Positions 11,116-21,039 of a stretch of 64,000 bases of DNA are shown piece by piece (positions within the stretch are counted from its first letter, which is position 1; every line of letters begins with the position of its first letter). Under the pieces are notes generated by a model. It saw only the letters and a program-made list of their open reading frames with translations, was not told where the DNA came from and did no database searches. The translations under genes were made by a program, and so were the position numbers. The stretch covers positions 15,609,901 to 15,673,900 of the forward strand of contig NC_056042.1 in NCBI RefSeq assembly GCF_004379255.2, written 5' to 3'. This stretch comes from Salvia splendens. Lineage: Eukaryota; Streptophyta; Magnoliopsida; Lamiales; Lamiaceae.

Positions 11116-12205
11116 GCTAGTCATTCCTTGCATTAGTATATAGAACAAATAGAACACAAGGATCATACTCTCTGCATAGTCTTTCTTCTCGAAGCTCTGC
11201 CCTCTCCTCTTCCAGTTCGCCGGAGCTCTGATGATTGCAGTGTTGCTTCACCAGAGATGTAGCCGTTTTATCTTTGGGGACGACACGCTAAACCGAGAGT
11301 ACTACCGGGGCGTATCTTGTCTTGCGGAAAGAGGCCTCCTCGACTCGGCTATGTTTTATTTCCAGTTTACAGTTTCGATTTCATTGTAATTTTCAGTTTT
11401 TAGTTCTTCCTTCTTGGTTGTATTACGTCCGGTATTGTTTATCTCTTGTAATTCCAGTTTTCCCCAACGGTGGCTTGAATTAAATTAATTCTCCAAAGAG
11501 TTTTTCTAGTTTGAAACTTTATATATTATTCGTGGAAATAAATTCCAACTGCGCAGATTTCTAACTAATAAATTCATTTTTGAAACACCTCTAGGGGATT
11601 TACGCGAATTCTATGAAATAATATTCCAATACCTTCATGTTATTCAATTACTACCACACAAGATATCATGTTTGAGTTACGTACAAACTCTCCTATATTG
11701 ATAAGTCAAAGTGGTGTCTGATTAAATAAACTATATTAATATTAATTTCATAGACTAGAAAAGACTAAAATTTCTGAAATATATTCTTTCAGTAGATAGC
11801 AATAAAGAATACATTTCGTATTAGATCCTTTCAATGTTTTACCACACCGGTGTTACTAATCTCTTCTTAGGTAAGAGAGAATTTTTACAAACACCGCAAT
11901 CATACCAATAGATAGCCAAAGTCTATCTAGGTTGTGAATACGTTTTTCTTCTTACTAGACCTGGCCAAGTCCCCTACTGGAAAACTCATGAGGATTCATC
12001 GAATTTCCCTACTTTGACCTTCTTAGTAAGAAGCCTTAGACTTATTTATTATATTTCAATAAATAAACCATTATATTATATTATTTATTCTCATAATTAG
12101 GTAAACAAGTGGACGTGGCGTTTCTCGTATACATGCACAAGCTGACTATACAAAGGCATGTACGCTCGAAGCATCTTTTAGTATACAAACCCCAACATAT
12201 CTTGC

Positions 12206-12372
12206 GTCCAGAGCCTTTGTCCTAGCGGCAAGGAGCTTAGACATTATTGTATGAGGTGCCGAGTTCGAGTCCTCTTGACATCAGTTGTAATTTCCTCCTT
12301 TCTATAGGAGTTTATTTGTAATTTCCTCATTCATATAGGATATATGAAGTTAATTTTTATTTTAAAAAAAAA
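12206..12372 (+). mobile_element. tRNA-derived SINE
   Basis: This 167-bp unit has an A-box-like TAGCGGCAAGG near 12233, a B box GAGTTCGAGTCC at 12261-12272 and a terminal A-rich tail. It is flanked by an 18-bp direct repeat (12188-12205 and 12373-12390) with one mismatch. The left copy covers the last ten bases of the Copia LTR, so the SINE landed on the LTR/helicase seam and is younger than the LTR insertion. Confidence 0.85.
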
Positions 12373-12377
12373 AACCC

Positions 12378-13370
12378 CAAGATATCTTGCCTGTTGTTCC
12401 AAAGAGTAGTAGGCAAGATGTTGTGAATGTTGTTATCAATTCTTCTTACCTTTGGAAGTATTATACGATTCTGAGGCTTACAAAAAATATAAGACTACTG
12501 AGTGCAGCATCTTGTGATGAAGCAGAACATTTAAAGGAATTTTCTTCTTGGGTTGCTTCAATAGGAGATGGTGTTCTTGGTGGTCCAAATGATGGTGGAG
12601 TGACTATTGGTCTTCCTTCTGACATTGTATTGTCTAATTCTGGTGATCCTTTGAAAACAATTGTTTCGAAGATATATCCATCTTATATGAATCAAGAAGA
12701 GTTGAGTGGTTGCTTGCGTGATCGTCCAATACTTGCTCCTACGTTGGAGATTATTGACGAGGTTAACCAATTCATGATGTCGTTGGATCAGTCTGAAGGT
12801 CGTCTTTATTTGAGCTCTGGTAGTATTGCTAACTCAGATTCGACATCGGATGGTTTAGCTGAGATACATTCTGTTGAGTTTTTGAACAACTTGAAGTGTT
12901 CAGGTACACTTAACCATGAATTGTTGCTGAAAGTTGGTACTCATGTCATGCTCCTAAGGAATATTGGTCACTCGAATGGATTATGTAATGGCACAAGATT
13001 GCTAATTACACGATTATGTGATTATGTTTTGGAGGCTCAAGTGTTGGTTGGCCATAATGTTGGGCATAATGTTCTGATCCCTCGAATGTCTTTAATTCCT
13101 TCTGATCCAAGGTTGCCGTTCAAATTACAACGACGACAATTTCCTGTGGTTGTGTCGTATGCAATGACGATTAACAAAAGTCAAGGTCAATCTTTGGCTC
13201 ATGTTGGGTTATTCTTACGAAAGTATTCAGTCATGGACAATTGTATGTTGCTATATCTCAAGTTACTAGTCGTGCAGGCCTGAAGATTTTGGTTTGTAAA
13301 GACGAGGACGATGATAGTATGGGTGATTCGACGTTAATGTTGTTTACAAAGAGGTTTTCCAAAACTTATA
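12378..13370 (+). pseudogene. Helitron helicase, C-terminal part
   Basis: The PIF1-type helicase reading resumes as QDILPVVPKSSRQDVVN (the usual FRQILPV region). It passes through LKVGTHVMLLRNIGHSNGLC and NGTRLLI, then QFPVVVSYAMTINKSQGQSL, the conserved motif V/VI region. A one-base frame change near 13223 separates FLRK from HGQLYVAISQVTSRAGLK. Similarity fades near 13360. It is the 3' half of the gene that starts at the left window edge; the helicase segment between VASTG and DILPV is missing. Confidence 0.9.
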
Positions 13371-13569
13371 AACTATTGGTGTTTTGTAGATCATATTTTG
13401 TTGAGTTGTTTATTTTGTTCCATTTATTCGGTTGTTACTTTTTTGTCATTGTTTGCACATGGTTTATATTCTTCTCTCTTTTCTGTCTTTGTTTTTAGTA
13501 CTAATCTCTTTTTCATATTAACCCACACGATTTTATCTTTATTTATACATATTTTAAAAATCTTATGTT

Positions 13570-13597
13570 CCGTGCATAGCACGGGTGTTGACACTAG
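13570..13597 (+). other. Helitron 3' terminus: hairpin plus CTAG
   Basis: The stem CCGTGC (13570-13575) pairs with GCACGG (13579-13584) around an ATA loop. Nine bases later comes CTAG (13594-13597) followed by T. This is the standard Helitron 3' signal and fixes the element's end. Confidence 0.9.
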
Positions 13598-13622
13598 TAC
13601 TAAAAAAGAAAGTAACAACAAA

Positions 13623-13972
13623 AGAGCATATTCAACAAGGAAACGTAAAGAAAAGAGGTATATCATCTATTTTCCTTCTCAAAAAGTGAAATATACCATT
13701 CCGAAAAATAGTACATTCCAAAGAAAAATGGTATATAAAAATGTAAATGATTTTGAAAAAAAAATAAAATAATAGTACAAAACACATTAAAAAACATAAA
13801 ATGTAATGCCTACTCAAATACATTCCTCATTAGAGAATGGTTTTTCATAAAAAGATGGCAAATATGGTAATTATAAGATTTACCTCTTCAATGATGTAGA
13901 GATAAAGATACCTCTTCAAAATAGAAAAATGTATAAAAACTTCTCAAATATCTCTCACCTTGGAAATGCTCT
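13623..13972. mobile_element. MITE candidate, 350 bp
   Basis: The left end AGAGCATATTCAACAAGG and the reverse complement of the right end, AGAGCATTTCCAAGG, form imperfect inverted termini. The interior is AT-rich and non-coding. The target duplication is not clear (A/C-rich flanks), so the superfamily is open. Confidence 0.5.
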
Positions 13973-14807
13973 AACAATAACTAATTGAATACCTACTTTG
14001 ATTTCTGCATATATCTGCAAAAATATAAAATTATTATCATCATTGAAAACAAAAAAAATATCAAGACAGTAGAGAGAGAAAGTATTGATGAAGATGATGA
14101 ATATGTTTCAGAGTAAGTCGTATTTATAGAGTAATTTATTGCTGGTTTTTTGCTCCAATTATTTTCCCTCCCAAACTATTTTCCCCTCAAAATATAATTG
14201 TGCACTTTTCTTTGGCTCTGCAAAACCCTCCTTTTGGCTCCCTTTAGTTGAAATATCATTTTTTATTAGTGTGATTGATTGATAGTAAAATTAGCTTTTG
14301 TGAGCAAAGCTCACCTTATTATCTACTGGATTAAGCATGCTAAAGAAGTTACTATCTTTGTCTAATAAAAATATATTAATTTTACTATATCGGGTTTTCT
14401 TTAAAATTAGACCAATTCTAAATATGAAAAGTTTTAAATAAATACTAACCATACATATCATTCCAAGTGTAAATCCCACAATCCATTAACCCTATTTGCA
14501 CCAATTTTTTCTTCACCCTCTCTTACTTTATCAATGACATATTAAAACCTATGTCATTTACAACTTTATCTATTTTTTTAGAACGAAAGGAGTATATAAA
14601 AACTTATTATATTGACTATTGGTTTCAAAACATTTTTGTTGCATGCTAAATTCTTTAAATAAAAAATTAAATAATAATGGAGTGAAGAACTGCAAGTTGG
14701 CGTAAAATACCCAACCGAACAACCATTTCGGTTTGCTCACAAATTCCCTCCCAAATTTTAATTTGAAAATTGGCACAATTATGTGAAATTTCCCTCTAAA
14801 AAAACCT
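13973..14807. other. AT-rich intergenic DNA
   Basis: I see no gene here. A degenerate Stowaway-type end (ACGAAAGGAGTATA) is at about 14582-14597. Confidence 0.6.
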
Positions 14808-15236
14808 TACTTATAGATATAGATGTAGGTTACTGTTAAAATGACATTTAAGATGACATTGTACTACCAAGGTCAACCATTAGATTTAGAAGCAGATTCA
14901 ACCTTAGTCTGCCACGTGGCAAACTTACTTGAATATGTATCGTAGATTGCTTGATTATATATGATTTCGTATCGCAGATTGCTTGTAATCATATGTCGAG
15001 TTGCTTGTCTATGTATAGCAGAATGCTTGTCTATGTATCGTAGATTGCTTGCATAGATTGTCATTTTAACTATGGTGTCACAATAGTGCTTTGATTTCGT
15101 ATCTCATATTGCTTGGAACCATATACCGAATTGCTTGCCTATATATCACATATTGCTTGAATATGTATTGCAGATTGCTTGTTACTTGTTATCACTTTAA
15201 GAGTGGTGTCACCCTAATGCACCCCGATATATATAT
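14808..15236. repeat. Inverted-repeat-bounded element with about ten 22-bp degenerate repeats
   Basis: The motif TATGTATCGCAGATTGCTTG recurs in diverged form about ten times between 14925 and 15185, interrupted by a 50-bp spacer at 15055-15100. The outer parts (TATAGATATAGATG... left, reverse complement of ...CCCCGATATATATAG right) and the internal TTAAAATGACAT/GTCATTTTAAC words are in inverted orientation. A non-autonomous transposon is likely; the class is unknown. The following 220 bp to the gene remnant are AT-rich and look repetitive. Confidence 0.5.
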
Positions 15237-15457
15237 ATAGTAGTGATATAGGGCAAGTGCCCATTAACTACATAACTAGAGAACAAATCACAACTACAAG
15301 ATTAAGAAAATCAAGGGCTAGTATTAATACATGTAATTTTAGAATTTAAAGGAAAAATTAGTTCTCTCTCACAAATTTACTCCACAATAACAAAGTGGGG
15401 GTATAATGGTCATTGACAGCCAAAATTAGGTTACGTTATTGCAAATTCAATCCAAAA

Positions 15458-15849
15458 TCAGTTGGTCTTCTTCACCTCGGCGCAGCTGCTGGCGCTCCGC
15501 CGCAGGAAAATGACCTGCTCTGATCTCTCCTCTCGCGCAAGTTGGGAGGCTGATCGGTCTTGTAGTTCTCGATTAGAAACGAGACTCTCCCGACTCTGCC
15601 GACCTCCATGGTGCTGCAGGAGTTGCGGTGCGAGGAGGAGACGTCGGAGCAGGAGCAGGAAGAGAGACGCTGATCGCCCCATTCCGAGCAGACCAGCTTC
15701 ACCAGCCTGTCCTTGAGGCAGTGAGCGCATATCCCCACCGACGACGAACTTGGATGCTTTATGCACGGCAGCTCCGACGCGGCGGAGTAGTTGAATTCGG
15801 GATCGTCGGCAGTGAAAGCCTCAACCGCCGCTTTGCCTATCTCTCTCAT
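15458..15849 (-). pseudogene. Cys-rich plant protein remnant (CxKHPxxxxxGICxxCLKDRL)
   Basis: The frame opens at 15849 with MREIGKAAVEAF. Residues 29-50 carry CIKHPSSSSVGICAHCLKDR, followed by SSCSCSD, so this is a Cys/His-rich N-terminus. It resembles the N-terminal signature of plant DUF740/OCTOPUS-like and related uncharacterised proteins; the family call is tentative. The reading SFLIENYK continues to about 15540. The continuation expected by eye (EQVIFLRRSASSC, then AEVKKTN) lies in another frame, ending at 15458. This suggests one frameshift near 15530 and a lost 3' half. GC content is much higher than in the flanks, as for a real exon. It is a gene relic, or a fragment carried by the repeat beside it. 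Confidence 0.6.
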
Positions 15850-16233
15850 GCTTTGCCTTTCTCTCTCATGCCTTCCAACAAAACAGTGGACAGAACAAGA
15901 TCAAAGGCCAAATTCTTGATGATGTTAAAGAAACTCTCAGTTTGATTGTATCAAGAAAGAGTGAGATGCCTCAAGCCAAGAAGGAAACCAAAGGGAAATT
16001 CCACTAGCTTAGTTTTATGTTGATTGATTTGTTAGATCATCTTGTTCATATGAAGATTAGCACCCTATTTGTATTTATCGTTGTTGTATCATATTATAAG
16101 AAAACAAATTGTTCCATCAGTAAAAACGAAAGATGCTAATTTCAAATTAATCATTTTGTTCAATCATATCCTCTCATCACAATTCACAACCACCACGTTT
16201 TATTTCATAATTATAGCATATATCAACTACTTT

Positions 16234-16702
16234 ATTCTAAGAGTAATGTGTTTTGTTAACAATAGTGAAGTAAAATAATGCTAAGAGTGATGTGTTTTGT
16301 AAACAACAGTGAAGTAAAATAATGCTAAGAGTGATGTGTTTTGTAAACAACATTGAAGTAAAATAATGCTAAGAGTGATGTGTTTTGTAAACAACGGTGA
16401 AGTAAAATCATGCTAAGAGTGATGTGTTTTGTAAACAACAGTGAAGTAAAATAATGCTAAGAGTGATGTGTTTTGTAAACAACAGTGAAGTAAGATCATG
16501 CTAAGAGTGATGTGTTTTGTAAACAACAGTAAAGTAACATAATGCTAAGAGTGATGTGTTTTGTAAACAACAGTGAAATAAAATCATGCTAATAGTGATG
16601 TGTTTTGTTAACAACAATAAAGTAAAATCATGCTAATAGTGATGTGTTTTTTAAATAACAGTGAAGTAAAGTTATGCTAATAGTGACGTGTTTTATTAAC
16701 AC
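16234..16702. repeat. 44-bp tandem array, about 10.7 copies
   Basis: ATGCTAAGAGTGATGTG starts at 16278, 16322, 16366, 16410, 16454, 16498, 16542, 16586, 16630 and 16674, an exact 44-base period with only substitutions between copies. A diverged first copy begins at 16234. Each unit holds TTTTGTAAACAACAGTGAAG. Later copies share AATAGTG in place of AAGAGTG, which shows directional divergence along the array. Confidence 0.97.
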
Positions 16703-16918
16703 CATCAATATACTTGCTGCGTTCTTCTCTAATTTGATTCGCTTTTATATGTGATTTATATGGATTTAGCTTCTCTGGAAAAAGGTTTATCCCTTCCCCA
16801 TTTCCTTCCGTTTTCCCGGCTGACCTGATTCCTATTTGCTCTCTTCTTTATTTCTTCTTTGACGATTTATGCGATCCTTAAAAAAATCTGCTTTGTTTTA
16901 AATTTTTAATGATCAGTA

Positions 16919-17077
16919 GGGAAGAGAGCCATTGAGGCGGAATTGGTGAGTGCTAAGAAGCAGAAGGTAGCGGAAAATGTGGCTGAGATCACGAGTGATA
17001 CGGAGGTGGCGGTGGCGCAGATAGAGGAAGAAGAAGATCCGATGAAATTGGATGAATTTCTCAATTCCAGCTTATGA
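16919..17077 (+). pseudogene. Orphan terminal exon of an unidentified gene
   Basis: After a splice-acceptor-like TTTTTAATGATCAGTAG, a 53-codon frame reads GKRAIEAELVSAKKQKVAE, an acidic stretch (IEEEEDP), then MKLDEFLNSSL and a stop. The Lys/Glu-rich composition and higher GC than the flanks suggest a real C-terminal exon. No upstream exon is visible; the 200 bp before it look intronic. I do not recognise the protein. It may be a captured or decayed fragment. Confidence 0.4.
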
Positions 17078-17214
17078 ATTTCATAAAGTAATTTCTAAAA
17101 ATGCCCTTGGTCTGTTTTACATTTTTAAAATAAATAATATTTATTGTCTTTATTTGTGACTGAGATTTGTTCTCTAGTTATACACTTAATATTAGTTATA
17201 CTTTTATCACTAAC

Positions 17215-17217
<3 letters not shown>

Positions 17218-17270
<53 letters not shown>
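17218..17270. repeat. (TA)n microsatellite
   Basis: A 53-base uninterrupted alternating TA run. Confidence 0.98.
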
Positions 17271-17273
<3 letters not shown>

Positions 17274-17439
17274 TCTCACCCACCTTCTCTCTCCTATTCT
17301 ACATTTCTATTTTTAGTTTAAATAATTTTTGTTAATTCTTGTTAATAATTCTATTTTTGTTAATTCTTGTTAATAATTTACGGAATTAAAATTCCACACA
17401 AATAAGGAGCCATATTTATAGAATTTTCAAAAAAATTGA

Positions 17440-17665
17440 TAAAATAATCGGGACATCCGCGCGGACGTCCGTGGAGTCAACGCAATGGCAGACGTCAGCA
17501 AGGACGTCGCGACGGACGTCCCGGGAACACCGCGAAACTCCGGTGTCCGGAGCGGACGTCCATATCCGCGTCACCGCCGCACAATGGCGGACGTCCCGCG
17601 CAAAACTCCGGCAAGCCGGCTGGACGTCTGCGGGGACGGGTGCCATTGTGGATGCTCTAAGCATG
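17440..17665. other. GC-rich island with repeated GGACGTC words, MITE-like
   Basis: GGACGTC or GACGTC occurs at least seven times in about 180 bp (e.g. near 17463, 17491, 17504, 17514, 17554, 17588, 17623) in otherwise AT-rich DNA. It ends GCCATTGTGGATGCTCTAA, wording seen at the ends of PIF/Harbinger-type MITEs and similar to GTTGTGGATGGCC at the end of the Harbinger element here. No clear left terminus is visible. Confidence 0.5.
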
Positions 17666-18682
17666 TAGTAGCGCATAAGTAGGAAATATTGATAATTTCA
17701 ATATTAAAAATTATTCATTATTCTATAAAAGTGATTTAATGCATATCTTCTATAAAAGTGATTTAATGAATACAGAATATCTTCTAAAAATAACTCTATT
17801 AATTGGCATGTCTAGTTGGATCCGAGCTATTTATTTTTTCATATATTAAAGATTAAATGGTTGAATACACCACTTCATAATGACACTTTGGTGTGGAAGG
17901 GCCACTGAATATTTTCTCGACATATGGATCACACAATTTTCCAACATTATTCCCACTACCTTCTCTCTTTTACTTTACAATTTACACATTAAAATCCGTG
18001 CTATTTACAAGTTTGTCTATTTTTTGGGACAGACAGAGTAGTTTGTATCATGATATTTGGAATTCACCTAATTACTCTAATAATTTTATAACATAAAAGA
18101 CAAAAATATTAATTACATATATTTAAATTATTAAATAAATGAGTTAAAAAGACGTGATTACTTTTTTTATTGAATTTCATATAAAAATAAAGAATATAAA
18201 GAAATTACACTTTTAGAAAATAAAGAATTCAAATTAAAATCGTAAAATCAATTTATTACTATATCATTAATTAAATTTTAATTTATATAATTGAGCTTTA
18301 TAATACTCTATAAATAAAAAGAGATAATAACTATTTTATAACTTTAAAATATTAAATAGACCAATTAAGAGCATGTAATTATTTTTTTGATTTAATTTTG
18401 ACTGTAACATTCTAAATAAATACGAATTAAATTAAAATAAAAATTATGAAATTCTCAAAATCAAAATTGTAAAACACAATTAGTATTAACACATCATATA
18501 ATCAAATTTTAATTTATGTAATAAGATAGTGTATTGAGCTAAGACTCTAATATCTTATAAAAAGAAAAGAAAATATTAATTATTTAACTTAAAATATTAA
18601 ATAGACAAGTTAAGAAAATGTGACCGGGGGTCGAATTTTACGTTCCAAAAATAAAAAAATTATAAGCTGAGCAAAAATATTA
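17666..18682. other. AT-rich intergenic DNA with a Stowaway remnant
   Basis: I see no gene. A degenerate Stowaway right end (GGGACAGACAGAGTAG) is at about 18027-18042. The rest is very AT-rich. Confidence 0.6.
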
Positions 18683-18742
18683 CTCCCTCCGTCCCAGCCT
18701 AAGCGAGACGTTTCATTTTTACACTTATTTTGCAAAAATGAT
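18683..18742. mobile_element. Stowaway-type MITE end fragment
   Basis: CTCCCTCCGTCCCAGCC preceded by TA is the standard Stowaway terminus. Only about 60 bp remain before a second Stowaway end begins at 18744. Confidence 0.7.
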
Positions 18743-18743
18743 A

Positions 18744-18862
18744 CTCTCTCCGTCCCACAAGAATATGCATTCTTTTCTTTTTAGTTCGTCCCACAAGAAT
18801 ATGCACTTTCTAATTTTGTAAAGTCATTTCTCTCTAATGAGGTGGGACTCATTCTCCACTAA
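18744..18862. mobile_element. Stowaway-like MITE, left part, split by the Harbinger element
   Basis: It starts CTCTCTCCGTCCCACAAGAA after TA and runs to CTCATTCTCCACTAA, where the Harbinger element enters. The other part resumes at 20686. The paralogue at 21040-21368 is uninterrupted at the same point (CTCATTCTCCACTAACAT), so it serves as an empty site. Confidence 0.75.
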
Positions 18863-20685
18863 GGCCATCAGCAACGCGTCTCATTGCCATCTCTATCTCG
18901 TATTGGCGAGACGAGACGACATCGAGAAGGCGTTGCAGCCCCGCGTCTCGTCTCGGTCTCGGCGAGCGTCTCGTCCCAGCGAGACGGTTGGCGCGCCAGC
19001 TCGCCACGTGGCGCGCTGGCGCTAGGCGTGACGCCCACTCGCCGGCCCGCGAGTGGTCGTCGTCACGCTGACGCAATAAATCATTTAAAAAAAATCGATT
19101 TTATTTATAAAAAATAAATAAATAATTAAAAAACGGTCATATGACTGTACAACGGTTATTTTTTTATTCTATAAATACTCATCTTTCATCTTCATTATAC
19201 ACACAAACACACATCTATTCTTCTCAAATCATCTCCATTTCCTCTCCAATTTTCATCACAAAATGTCCGGCGACGAAAACTCTGGCGGCTCCGGCGGCTT
19301 TCACATAAACGCGTTTGGCGACTGGGGGCATGTACAATGTCTCGGGTGGTGCTGGTTCCGGTTCGTCGACGCCGGCGACGTACCAACCACCCCATTTTGA
19401 TGTGGATGCATACGCTCGTCCCTCCGCCACGAGGTATTCGCAGGTATTATCCCAAATTAGGGAGTATTATCCGGATAAACCCAATTCGGAAGGAGGACGA
19501 GGCGGTGGAAGCTCCAGGGCTCGCGCATTCGACGCCGTTGAGGAAGAGGAGGAGGCAGCCGAGGAGGAGGAGGATGTAGGCCGTCATCCATACAACCGCA
19601 AGGTCAGCGTTTCGTACGATCCCATCGTCGGGAATCAATAAACCCGGAAATATTTTTGGAAAAAGGTCACCGACGCCTACAACGAGATTAAGCCAAAGGG
19701 GTCCCACCGTCGCACATTGAAGATGATCCGCAGTCATTTTGACCGAGTCGACAGAGAAGTCAAAAAATTTTGCGGGATTTACAAGAATGAAGCGGCGAAT
19801 TACCAAAGCGGAGCCGACATTCTGAGAGCGGCTTTGCGAGTCTTTTTTTACGACAACGACAAAGAATTCAAACATGTCGATGTTTGGGAGGTGGTCAGAG
19901 ACGAGGAATGATGGGCTGGCGGTGTCCAGTCCAGCACAGGCTCGACCTCGAAACGCACGAAGCACACGACGGGTGGCCAGTACTCGTCTAGTGAGGGCGG
20001 CGCAGCACAAGAGTTTGCCTCACAGGAGATTGAGGGCACGACCACCAATGCAGGGGGTCCTCTCGTGGGCGCTGTAGGCCGTAAGGGACCAAGGCAGCGA
20101 AGGCGGCTAGAGGGAGGAGGGGCCGAGGTGAATCAAGCCAGGCTGGCTCGGGCTCGGTCTTGGGCTCGAACACCCTATTGTCCATGTACTTGACCGCCAC
20201 GATGGCTGACACTTCCCGCATGACGCCTTCACAATATCAAGCCCATCTTGCCGGAATTGAGTATATGGCGAGACAAATTGGTATTCCGCCTCCAGGTAGC
20301 TTGAGTGCACCGCCACCGCCTTCGGAGGATGATTCGCCGGCGGAGTAGTTTTTTAATTTCTATAAAATTGTATTTTAAATTATGTAATTTTTATTTTTTA
20401 GGATTTTAATTATGTGTTTTTTTTTATTTTTTTGAATTTTAAGTTGTATTTTTATTTTATTTAATGAAGTGTGTTTTTTATTAATTGTATTTGTTGGAAA
20501 TAAAAATAAAAAATGAAATTAAATGAATAGTTAAGGGATGAGATGGTTAAGAGACGGATAAGAGATGGAGGGTTGCAGGTGCTGTCTCTTAGTTAAGAGA
20601 TGGAGTGAAAAGTATAGTGGGGTCCATAAATAATTAAGAGATGAGACAGTTAAGAGACGGATAACAGACAGCGTTGTGGATGGCC
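18863..20685 (+). mobile_element. PIF/Harbinger element carrying only the Myb-like ORF
   Basis: The termini are GGCCATCAGCAACGC and, reverse-complemented, GGCCATCCACAACGC. They are flanked by TAA on both sides (18860-18862, 20686-20688), the target duplication typical of this superfamily. The 1823-bp element contains one gene, for a Myb/NAM-associated-type protein, and no DDE transposase. A TATA-like CTATAAATAC is near 19178. Mobility would need a transposase from elsewhere. Confidence 0.88.
19263..20348 (+). pseudogene. Harbinger ORF1: Myb-like / NAM-associated C-terminal protein (broken)
   Basis: The ATG at 19263 opens MSGDENSGGSGGFHINAF. A frame change near 19326 leads to YQPPHFDVDAYARPS and an acidic linker. 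The Myb/SANT-like core reads FWKKVTDAYNEIKPKGSHRR, then SHFDRVDREVKKF and GIYKNEAANYQSGAD, then HVDVWEVVRDEE. The C-terminal part reads MTPSQYQAHLAGIEYMARQI, ending in a Pro-rich SEDDSPAE. Stops at 19639-19641 (before the core) and 19909-19911, plus at least two frameshifts, inactivate it. In active elements this partner protein binds DNA and works with the transposase. Database entries for such proteins are often named glutathione S-transferase T3-like or NAM-associated. Confidence 0.85.
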
Positions 20686-21039
20686 TAACAATACTCCATT
20701 CTCTACTAATAATACTTTAATTTCTTTTTCTCTCCACTTCTCACTTATTTTATCAATTTTGTATTAAAACTCGTGCTTTCCACTTTAACTATTTATTCAA
20801 AACTGCTCTAGAAAACTACATAAGGGGATCCCTTAGATATGTATTGTAGTTTACATAGCGAATTTTAGTTAGGAAAAAATAATGTAGGGAGAATTTATCA
20901 AATGTATGTTGTAAATTCGTACGTGATAAAAAATATGCTATTTTTCAGGTTAGTGAAATAAAACAAGTATTAGTATAATTTATTTTATAGTTAAAACCAC
21001 TAAATATATTATAATTGTAAAAGTCATGTAAGTATTATA

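Larger units (their letters stand above)
10316..12197 (+). repeat. 3' LTR of the forward Copia, 1.88 kb
   Basis: It starts TGTTGG right after the purine tract GTGGGGGAT (10307-10315) and ends CCCCAACA, so the termini are TG...CA with a 6-bp TGTTGG/CCAACA inverted repeat. It contains a TATA box at 11107 and a low-complexity tract. No partner LTR is in the window. Confidence 0.82.
1..13597 (+). mobile_element. Helitron, 3' portion, with nested insertions
   Basis: The stretch encodes in order a Helitron-like N-terminal/Rep region, a PIF1-type helicase with its P-loop at 2422-2441 plus 3239-3258, the helicase C-terminal motifs (12378-13370), and a 3' end made of a hairpin followed by CTAG. This order is that of rolling-circle Helitron transposons. 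The 5' end lies upstream of the window. The gene is interrupted by a hAT-like element (2442-3238), by a rearranged Copia cluster (about 3327-12197) and by a SINE (12206-12372). The base after CTAG is T, as expected for insertion between A and T. Confidence 0.9.

Noticed and set aside
12206..12372. Functional tRNA gene
   Set aside because: A and B boxes are present but no cloverleaf; poly-A tail and duplications show a SINE.
15462..15945. Plus-strand frames opposite the Cys-rich remnant
   Set aside because: Arg/Ser-rich shadows of the minus-strand coding sequence.
16234..16702. CRISPR-like array
   Set aside because: Head-to-tail tandem units with no spacers, in plant nuclear DNA.
17218..17270. 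Replication origin or matrix attachment signal
   Set aside because: Plain TA microsatellite with no supporting signal.
19315..20010. Host glutathione S-transferase or NAC-type gene
   Set aside because: The protein matches the Harbinger ORF1 type and lies within terminal inverted repeats with TAA duplications.
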